Shown piece by piece: positions 1-5,937 of a stretch of DNA of 6,726 bases. Made by a program: the position numbers and the translations under genes. The DNA comes from Candidatus Zophobacter franzmannii (GTDB taxonomy: Bacteria > Cloacimonadota > Cloacimonadia > Cloacimonadales > JAFGVF01), in NCBI GenBank assembly GCA_030765245.1, contig JAVCCX010000208.1, positions 1-6,726 on the forward strand. Direction: 5' to 3'. A model generated the notes under the pieces. The model saw nothing but the letters and a program-made list of their open reading frames with translations. It made no database searches and was not told where the DNA came from. Numbering within the stretch: position 1 is the stretch's first letter; the number at the start of each line of letters is the position of its first letter.

Positions 1-4
1 AGTA

Positions 5-43
5 AAGCGAGTGACCCCACTTGCTTATAGCTTGAAAAGCTAT
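5..43. repeat. Two adjacent small hairpins in the noncoding left flank
   Basis: AAGCGAGTG (5-13) can pair with CACTTGCTT (18-26) around the loop ACCC, using one G-T wobble when read on the plus strand; on the minus strand the same pair becomes an A-C mismatch. Immediately after it, ATAGCTT (27-33) pairs perfectly with AAGCTAT (37-43) around GAA. The two stems abut with no spacer. An alternative palindrome TTGAA (32-36) / TTCAA (43-47) overlaps the second. No T-run follows on either strand, so they are not obvious terminators. Function is unknown. Confidence 0.35.
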
Positions 44-78
44 TCAAACTGCAAAAAGATAAATCAAAGAAAAGATGC

Positions 79-95
79 GCAATTCAAAGAATTGC
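79..95. repeat. Small perfect inverted repeat in the noncoding left flank
   Basis: GCAATTC (79-85) and GAATTGC (89-95) form a perfect 7-bp stem around AAA. It could be a weak RNA hairpin or a dyad operator for whatever lies past the left edge. Otherwise bases 1-120 show no supportable gene: the only sizeable plus-strand frame runs into the phosphoesterase gene and has no recognisable protein features. Confidence 0.3.
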
Positions 96-120
96 CAGCA
101 ACTCAGGGAGTCGCTGTACG

Positions 121-149
121 GAACAAGAAGGGCATAAGATATTATGCCC
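121..149 (-). terminator. Likely rho-independent terminator of the four-gene operon
   Basis: A perfect 8-bp stem, GGGCATAA (130-137) and TTATGCCC (142-149), encloses a 4-base loop. On the minus strand it is followed by TTCTTGTTC (121-129), T-rich but interrupted. It starts 29 bases after the TAG stop of the phosphoesterase gene, where an operon terminator is expected. The plus-strand side has no T-run, so it would act only in the minus direction. The broken T-tract lowers certainty. Confidence 0.6.
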
Positions 150-178
150 CTACAAATATAAAGATCGAAAAATTGTTA

Positions 179-1042
179 CTAAGGCTTTATCACTTCCGCA
201 TCATCAGGATTATCTAAATCAAAGCGGATGAGAGATACTTCTCCAAATTCTGTTGCACCTTGAAAAGCGGGAGTCTCCCCTATTACATCACTCCAACTAC
301 CCGTAATCCTGGTTGATTCATGGATATGACCATGGAGAGTCAGGTGAAACTTAGTAGATTCGAGAAGTCTTTGGACAGCGATACTGCCAATATGGACATC
401 AAGTGGGACATGCTCAACAGTCATGCCATCCAGAGCTGCCCTATCGAGTTTTGTCTTGTATGGTGGCGTGTGCATAAGCAGAACACTCTTTTCAGTCTCA
501 ACTCCATCTAAGAGAATCTGTAAATCATCTTTTATTGTGGAATACCCGGCTTCGTAATCACTCACATCAACAGAACGCATGCCATCCGTTGGTGGAGTAC
601 AACCGACATCTACAAAACGAGAGACATCGAACTTCTCCCAATCCATACTCATAAAGGGGGTTGGAGGAACAAATGAGTAACCAATGATATTGTAGCCCAT
701 AAAGTCTGTATTTTGTCCATGAGCATACACGATCAAGCCCTCATCGGTTAATTTATTGAAGGCAGGCTCAAGAGACCTGGGGTCATCGTTACCAAGAATC
801 AAGAAGATAGTGGGGTATTCATCTTTGAGAATCTCCCGTATTCTTCTTAATTCAATCGCAAAGAAGTCATTTAAGAAGTCCTCGCGCTCAAGGTTAAAGA
901 CCTCATCAAAGCCGGCAAAGTGTGGCAGAAGGTCGCCACCAAGGAAAACAGCCTGGGGTTTTAACTTCAGTATTTGTTCGAAGAGAAAGGTGTATTTGTC
1001 TTTGGCACCGTGGAAGTCGGAGATGAATAGGCAATTTATCAT
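179..1042 (-). CDS. Calcineurin-like metallophosphoesterase, Icc-related (COG2129-like)
   Basis: This 287-residue protein carries the full set of binuclear-metal ligands of the calcineurin-like phosphoesterase fold: SDFHG (8-12, D9 and H11), LGGDL (34-38, D37), LGNDD (83-87, N85), MHTPPY (190-195, H191) and HGHIHES (237-243, H239 and H241). The HTPPY..KLD segment and the GS..V..LLE...HGHIHES arrangement recall the Icc-related predicted phosphoesterases, which I associate with COG2129. These enzymes hydrolyse phosphomonoesters, phosphodiesters or cyclic nucleotides; the substrate cannot be read from sequence. Length is normal for the group, and no signal peptide or membrane segment is seen. 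The ATG overlaps the preceding stop as ATGA and puts D9 at the expected distance from the N-terminus. In-frame sequence upstream reaches a stop (1070-1072) with no earlier ATG, GTG or TTG. There is no clear Shine-Dalgarno sequence, so translation probably depends on coupling. It is the last gene before a likely terminator. Confidence 0.92.
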   Translation of the reverse strand: MINCLFISDFHGAKDKYTFLFEQILKLKPQAVFLGGDLLPHFAGFDEVFNLEREDFLNDFFAIELRRIREILKDEYPTIFLILGNDDPRSLEPAFNKLTDEGLIVYAHGQNTDFMGYNIIGYSFVPPTPFMSMDWEKFDVSRFVDVGCTPPTDGMRSVDVSDYEAGYSTIKDDLQILLDGVETEKSVLLMHTPPYKTKLDRAALDGMTVEHVPLDVHIGSIAVQRLLESTKFHLTLHGHIHESTRITGSWSDVIGETPAFQGATEFGEVSLIRFDLDNPDDAEVIKP

Positions 1043-4000
1043 TTTCTTAATGGGAGAGGTTTGGCAGCATCAGTAACGGCACCAATCTTAATGGCATAGC
1101 TACTTTTCTCTGCAATATCTTTGTCAGTTATAAGATGAACATCGAGCAAACCTTCTGTCTTATAGCCCGTTTTTAAGTAATTTATCCGTGCTAAACATTT
1201 ACTCCAACCGTCAAACCAGGCTAGGAGTTGTGCTTTCTTTATTTCATTTCCTCTGAAATGAACGATCAAGTCAATATCACTTCCAGGTCCGGCAGTAGCA
1301 TTCTTAACACTACCAATGATATAGAGATTGATAACACCAAACTTCTTAGTGTCGATTTGTTTAGCAAGGTGTTCGCTCATCTGCATTCTCCACAGCCAAT
1401 AGTTATCATTATGCTCATCTTCATAGAGTGATTTATTTGATATCTTTTTAGCATCAGTTGCCTTACCGATGTATGCTATCGCTTGTTCGAGATCAGCATT
1501 CATAAAGATTTTTAGTACATCCCCGTTAGTTTCAGCAGGGACATCTATCACTTGCACGCACTCTTCGATATCACTGAAACTCGGCAGGATAGTTGAAAGC
1601 ATATTCTTGCTTTGAGTAAAGAATTGATGCCTGAAGATGTTTTTAGACTCATCCGGATAAAGAGGAATATACCTTATCGTAGATTCAACCAAATCCTGGA
1701 AGAAATGAGTTCCGAAGGAAAGATCGGGAGCAAAGTTGCCTTGTTCTTTCGCTACTTCTATAAGTGCTGAAGTATTACTTATTTCAGAATATGAGACATC
1801 CACTCCAAGTTTAATATCACCTTTACTTCCCCATCTTCCGGGGCCTATCAAGATAAACTTCTTCTTAGGTAAAAGGGTATTCAATTTACCAATGCAGCGT
1901 CCCACCTTTTTTAGCTCTTCAAGAGTTTCAAGTTGATAGTACTTTGCAGGATCAACATAAACAACGTGAGTAACCTCAGGGATTTTGCCATTCGAGATAT
2001 GTTTACTGGCAGTAAATATAATATCTTTGTGCGGAATATCCTGTGGGATTGGAGCCGGCTCAACATCCTTTGAGAAACACTGTGGGCGACATTGGAGCAG
2101 ATAGATGTCATTATCCTTAACTGCAAATTCAATATCAACCGGTGTCTTCATTTTATCAGCCAGAACATCAAGTATCTTCTTCATTCTACTCATGAAATCT
2201 GTGTCAGTCATCAGAGAACGGAAAGTTACTATAAGGTCATCTTCCTCAAAGTTTATGTTAAATACGGCTTTCTGATGAATAAAACCACCTTCATTTACAC
2301 TGAAAATACGGTTAAGCATCGGGAAGTCATCCTGGCATTCCATTAAAACTGTTGAAACAGGTAGACTTTCAAAAGTGTTTGATTCTAAGTTGATTACATC
2401 GATGTTTTTCGGAGAGTACTTTAAAACTTCATCAGGCGAAGCATTTACTCGAACCCCCGGTTGCCCCGGAGATGCCAGAACAGGATAATCGTTGCTCAAT
2501 CTGTCAACTGCACGCGTACCAAGTCCCGGGACAAGTCTTATCAAACCGTCATTGCGTTTGATTCGAGGAGACCAACGAAACTCATTGCTGGAAAAGGCAA
2601 CTCCTGCAAAGGCAGGAAAGAAGTATTTCCCGGCTTTGGAACCAACTACTTCCTGGATCATAATAGCCATCTCTTCATGATAATCTGTAAGTCCATGTTC
2701 TTTACGATATTCAATAGGATCAGGTCCGACAATCGAGGCATAAACTTCGGCAATTGCATCCATAAGAGCAGTTAACCTAACTTTCTTACTACCCTGGTTC
2801 GCAAGAAAAAGACTCTTATATTTACCTGAAAATGAAGTCCCATAGCTGTCTTCAAGAAGAGAAGAGCTTCGAACAATTATCGGAGCATCAGCAAAAGAAT
2901 CTAAGGCTTGAGAAAGCTCTTTGATTATCTCATGTGGGAAAGAGGAGTTATTATACATCTGAACGATGTTTGGATACTCAGAACGAACCTGCTCAATATC
3001 TTTGTACTTCTGCTCAATAACCTCTTCCAGGTTATTGTAATGAATAAAACTCTGCATTACATCCGATGTGATGTACCAGCTTTTAGGCGTCTTAATCTTC
3101 TTCTGAAACTCAAGGTCTGTCTCGCTTTTGATAATATTATTCGCAAAGAACAAACCCGTACTCTTTCCACCAAGTTTACCATGCGAGTTCTTGGGGGAAA
3201 TTGTATGCTGCAAAACATCATAAAAGTCTTCTATCTGGATGTAATTCTTAGCTATTCTAATAAACTCCAATTGCGAAGTAAACAGCCGTTGAATTAGCAT
3301 AACCTTCAGATTAAGTTGAGAATAGGGAGATAGACTCTCTTTGCTGATCTTCAAATGTTGGTAACGAGCAATAGCGTCTTGCAATTCTGCTAAGGAGGTT
3401 TCTTTATCTTCTAAGGCAGTGATTAGGAAACTGAGTTTGTCCTCTTGAATCCATTTATGAATGTATTCCAAAACTTCTTCATTAGGTAAACAAGATTCTG
3501 CAATCTGGAAGACCTTTCGGCTTACCTCTTCCATATCCAAGTAATCTCGCTTCTTAAGGGGTGTATTGGCATCGAGTATATCTTCAGATTGAAAGTCACT
3601 ATGGGTCAAACTCTGAGCATTATAGATATGTTTAACCTCTTCCACTCCTCGTTGATAGAGTAGATTAATAAGCTTGCGCGCAATCTTCAAATAGAGTCTG
3701 AAGTCGGTATCCTGGAGCATTCTGATGACTATCTTCCAATCTCTACGCTCAGGCTCTGCACTCTTCTCAGCTCCTTCTAGCGTCTCGGTATATGTTCTAA
3801 CAACTAGATAAGTGGAAAGCATCTCGGCAATTGTACTGAGAAGAGAGTCCTCTTCTTCCAAGAATGGATGCTCCTCAAAACCTTCAGGAACACTGCGGTA
3901 ATAGATCTTAATTTCGCCAAAATAATAGTTATTCTTGCTCAAGGTCTTTATTTGAGAGTATCTGGCTACTTTCTCTTCCTTAACAGTGTAACTCTTCTCT

Positions 4001-4200
4001 GAAAACAACACTTCAGCATAGCACTCATCTGTAAACTGCCAGCCATCAGGTATTGTTTCTACAACTTTCATTATCACATCGTCAAGATCACTTGTGTAGT
4101 CAGAGAGGATTGCAAGCACTCCATGGATACAGCTTAGCTCTTTATGCCGTTCTTTTAGCTGGGATACAAGATGATGATGATGATTCTCAGAATTAGTCAT
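1039..4200 (-). CDS. Multidomain protein: GAF-like sensor, PPDK-type ATP-grasp, C-terminal GRWG domain and nucleotidyltransferase
   Basis: This 1053-residue cytoplasmic-looking protein is a larger relative of the upstream gene. Residues ~10-140 resemble the GAF-like input domain of sensor kinases: LKERHKELSCIHGV (15-28), IPDGWQF (50-56), YFGEIKIYY (93-101), FLEEEDSLLSTIAEML (113-128). Residues ~150-335 are mostly helical linker. The ATP-grasp domain spans ~340-710 with GKLGGKSTGL (341-350, K346), IIVRSSSLLEDS (441-452, R444), EEMAIMIQEVVG (509-520), VDIEFAV (688-694, E691) and LLQCRPQ (701-707, Q703 and R705). Next comes FILIGPGRWGS (782-792) and LSFGTHFFQDL (827-837). Residues ~935-1048 are a pol-beta type nucleotidyltransferase: GS (963-964), SDIDL (974-978) and LLDVHL (1018-1023) give a plausible D975/D977/D1020 metal triad. 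No phosphohistidine or PEP barrel domain is seen. Substrates are unknown; protein or small-molecule nucleotidylation is a guess. It overlaps both neighbours by four bases. Confidence 0.9.
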   Translation of the reverse strand: MTNSENHHHHLVSQLKERHKELSCIHGVLAILSDYTSDLDDVIMKVVETIPDGWQFTDECYAEVLFSEKSYTVKEEKVARYSQIKTLSKNNYYFGEIKIYYRSVPEGFEEHPFLEEEDSLLSTIAEMLSTYLVVRTYTETLEGAEKSAEPERRDWKIVIRMLQDTDFRLYLKIARKLINLLYQRGVEEVKHIYNAQSLTHSDFQSEDILDANTPLKKRDYLDMEEVSRKVFQIAESCLPNEEVLEYIHKWIQEDKLSFLITALEDKETSLAELQDAIARYQHLKISKESLSPYSQLNLKVMLIQRLFTSQLEFIRIAKNYIQIEDFYDVLQHTISPKNSHGKLGGKSTGLFFANNIIKSETDLEFQKKIKTPKSWYITSDVMQSFIHYNNLEEVIEQKYKDIEQVRSEYPNIVQMYNNSSFPHEIIKELSQALDSFADAPIIVRSSSLLEDSYGTSFSGKYKSLFLANQGSKKVRLTALMDAIAEVYASIVGPDPIEYRKEHGLTDYHEEMAIMIQEVVGSKAGKYFFPAFAGVAFSSNEFRWSPRIKRNDGLIRLVPGLGTRAVDRLSNDYPVLASPGQPGVRVNASPDEVLKYSPKNIDVINLESNTFESLPVSTVLMECQDDFPMLNRIFSVNEGGFIHQKAVFNINFEEDDLIVTFRSLMTDTDFMSRMKKILDVLADKMKTPVDIEFAVKDNDIYLLQCRPQCFSKDVEPAPIPQDIPHKDIIFTASKHISNGKIPEVTHVVYVDPAKYYQLETLEELKKVGRCIGKLNTLLPKKKFILIGPGRWGSKGDIKLGVDVSYSEISNTSALIEVAKEQGNFAPDLSFGTHFFQDLVESTIRYIPLYPDESKNIFRHQFFTQSKNMLSTILPSFSDIEECVQVIDVPAETNGDVLKIFMNADLEQAIAYIGKATDAKKISNKSLYEDEHNDNYWLWRMQMSEHLAKQIDTKKFGVINLYIIGSVKNATAGPGSDIDLIVHFRGNEIKKAQLLAWFDGWSKCLARINYLKTGYKTEGLLDVHLITDKDIAEKSSYAIKIGAVTDAAKPLPLRK

Positions 4201-5924
4201 CGAATAATTACTCCCTTACCACTTCGTCCATCCGCATAGATGATAATCGGCTTAAGAACTCTAACATGCATAAGATAGTCTGTCTCTTCTACCAACTCTT
4301 GAGACTTTAACCAAGCCCAATCGATTTTATCACTCATCTCTTTATCTGCTGAAAAATAGATAACACTATGGGATGTCATATTATGGAAGAAATGAGATCC
4401 TTGACTAAAATCAAAACTGAGCTCTGGTAATACAGCTTCGACAATAACTTTAGCTCCTGATATTTGAGACCATTTAACAGGGATTCCCTTCCAGGGGTCA
4501 GATGTCCCCCATCGACCAAATCCGAGAAGAAGATACTTTTTCTTTTCATCAAGTAACTTCTTATTCAGGTCAGCAAGTTCTGAAGTGATTGCAATTGAAG
4601 TCTTGGGATCAAAAGCTTCAGGTTTTACGAAAACGATGTCTTCAATATTACTTAATAGACCATTACCCATAACTTGTTCCGAATGAATCAACATATTCGG
4701 TTCGTTATAAAGTTCTTCTGAAATTTCGACGACTTTATCAGATATTGAGATTGGGCGCAATTGAAGGAATCCGAAACGAGGCTTATCAATTTTATCCGGA
4801 TCGATAGTCATAGCAAATTCCATTTCTACCTTATTACCTGTTTCTGCTTCACATACTTCTAAAAGCTTCTGGATTATACTATTTACTTTAATAGTTTCGA
4901 CTTGAAGAATCGGAGCAAAATTGACGATACGGGAACCAGCTTCTGAAGTACCAATATTGACTCTGTCATTTGTATAATCATAAGTTGAACAGATTTGACT
5001 GAGTGTTCCATGATCTTCAGCGTCGTAAATTGATTTCTTACAAAGATACTCTGTCTCCTGAGTAGGATCGTAACAACATACACTATCCATATTTATTGCC
5101 CAAAACTCTGTCTGAGTATATTTTAGGATATCATGGTTGTTATTAAATGGTGGTGGAGCTGTTGGATGAACAGGAGAGAAACTCCAAGCTTTTTCACCTT
5201 CTACAACTGTCTTACCTAAGCCCAATGCAAGCGTGGCAATACCCTCTTCATGTGTAGCATTATTCGAAGGATAGAAGTTATAAGATTTGATAACACCTGA
5301 GATTGTTGGATAGAAGAGGTTCTCATGTCTTTGTCCTACAACTTCCTGAATGATAATTGCCATTCGTTCATCCCGGATATCTCTATTCAGAGATGTAAAA
5401 TAGTCCTTTGAGTTCTGGAAGAATAGTGATGCATAAACAAACTTAATTGCTTCTATTAGCACTCTGAAACGATGATCTTTATCAATCTGGTTATTGGGTA
5501 TCATCTTTGTTTCATAAACACCGGCAAAAGGATCATCAATCGAATCTTCGAAGATACTAGATGATCTGATTGCTAAGGGTTGTTTGATGCTCTCGATGAT
5601 ACTTCTCAAATCACCCGCAAACATTGCTCCTAACGACGCTGTTTGAAAAGCTAAAGCTATCTCAACATCTGATGCATCTGAAAGTGCTATTTCATATAGC
5701 TTGTTTTCTTTCATGAAGTCTTCAAAAACACCACTTAAGAGAACTGTCATACTTGGAATACTTAAGTTTATACCTTCATACTCCTGCTCAGGGAAATGTT
5801 TCTTTATTGTCTCTTGCATAAACGCAAGTCCGGAAGCTTTACCTCCAGGTCTACCTCTACCTATGTATGTAAATGTGTCTGAAAAGAAGCCACTTAATCT
5901 ATCGAATCTTTTACCTTGTTCCAT
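4197..5924 (-). CDS. PEP/pyruvate-binding (PPDK N-terminal, ATP-grasp) domain protein without phosphohistidine or PEP domains
   Basis: This 575-residue protein resembles the nucleotide-binding part of PEP synthase and pyruvate phosphate dikinase, which takes phosphate from ATP. Residues ~20-395 are the ATP-grasp domain: GRPGGKASGL (24-33, K29), AIRSSSIFEDS (118-128, R120), RMAIIIQEVVG (187-197), a glycine-containing stretch LALGLGKTVVEG (232-243), VEMEFAM (366-372, E369) and FLQLRPIS (386-393, Q388 and R390). The key ATP and metal ligands of the family thus appear present. After these, no GGxTSHxA-type phosphohistidine motif and no PEP/pyruvate barrel is seen. Instead there is a ~150-residue C-terminal domain with LLLGFGRWGTSDPWKGIPVKW (465-485) and SQGSHFFHNM (507-516), matching the same domain of the next gene. 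No signal peptide or membrane segment is evident, so it is probably cytoplasmic. The ATG has a good ribosome site and immediately precedes the conserved region. Its last four bases overlap the start of the next gene. Annotation simply as PEP synthase would overstate what is seen; its phosphate acceptor is unknown. Confidence 0.88.
   Translation of the reverse strand: MEQGKRFDRLSGFFSDTFTYIGRGRPGGKASGLAFMQETIKKHFPEQEYEGINLSIPSMTVLLSGVFEDFMKENKLYEIALSDASDVEIALAFQTASLGAMFAGDLRSIIESIKQPLAIRSSSIFEDSIDDPFAGVYETKMIPNNQIDKDHRFRVLIEAIKFVYASLFFQNSKDYFTSLNRDIRDERMAIIIQEVVGQRHENLFYPTISGVIKSYNFYPSNNATHEEGIATLALGLGKTVVEGEKAWSFSPVHPTAPPPFNNNHDILKYTQTEFWAINMDSVCCYDPTQETEYLCKKSIYDAEDHGTLSQICSTYDYTNDRVNIGTSEAGSRIVNFAPILQVETIKVNSIIQKLLEVCEAETGNKVEMEFAMTIDPDKIDKPRFGFLQLRPISISDKVVEISEELYNEPNMLIHSEQVMGNGLLSNIEDIVFVKPEAFDPKTSIAITSELADLNKKLLDEKKKYLLLGFGRWGTSDPWKGIPVKWSQISGAKVIVEAVLPELSFDFSQGSHFFHNMTSHSVIYFSADKEMSDKIDWAWLKSQELVEETDYLMHVRVLKPIIIYADGRSGKGVIIR
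4201..4217 (-). promoter_or_regulatory. Ribosome binding site inside the 3' end of the 575-aa gene, serving the 1053-aa gene
   Basis: The minus strand reads AAGGGAG (4211-4217), then 10 bases, then the ATG at 4198-4200. The site lies within the last codons of the upstream gene, and the start overlaps its stop as ATGA (4197-4200). This supports both the chosen start and translational coupling of the two related proteins. Confidence 0.7.
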
Positions 5925-5937
5925 CTCTGTTTCTCCC
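5925..5937 (-). promoter_or_regulatory. Ribosome binding site for the 575-aa ATP-grasp protein
   Basis: The minus strand reads GGGAGAAACAGAG directly before the ATG at 5922-5924. The GGGAG core (5933-5937) lies 8 bases from the start, a good Shine-Dalgarno spacing. Its first G is also the last base of the glutamate dehydrogenase TAG stop. A ribosome finishing the dehydrogenase would thus end on the next gene's binding site, which favours joint expression and supports this ATG as the start. Confidence 0.75.

Noticed and set aside
1..120. Possible tRNA or other known structured RNA in the left flank
   Set aside because: The hairpins have 3-4 base loops, not 7. There is no acceptor stem pairing or canonical T-loop on either strand, and I recognise no known RNA family.
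11..217. Plus-strand open frame of 68 codons at the left edge
   Set aside because: It crosses the hairpins and terminator and runs into the end of the phosphoesterase gene. It has no family features, and I see no convincing ribosome site in the few bases before it.
756..1076. Plus-strand open frame of 106 codons, rich in Lys, Arg and Ser
   Set aside because: It is antisense to the metal-binding N-terminal half of the phosphoesterase, and its composition is that of a shadow frame.
1911..2138. Minus-strand open frame of 75 codons inside the 1053-aa gene, and a similar one of 66 codons at 4883-5083 inside the 575-aa gene
   Set aside because: Both are out-of-frame readings within well-supported genes and have no domain features.
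2461..2775. Plus-strand open frames of 62 and 104 codons, overlapping each other
   Set aside because: Both are antisense to the conserved core of the ATP-grasp domain, where constrained codons often leave the opposite strand open.
2908..3297. Plus-strand open frame of 129 codons opposite the 1053-aa gene
   Set aside because: It lies wholly antisense to the helical linker and ATP-grasp coding sequence, which has clear family motifs. Its own translation shows none.
4197..5924. Calling the 575-aa and 1053-aa proteins PEP synthase (ppsA) or pyruvate phosphate dikinase (ppdK)
   Set aside because: Only the ATP-grasp portion is shared. The phosphohistidine and PEP/pyruvate domains required for those reactions are not visible.
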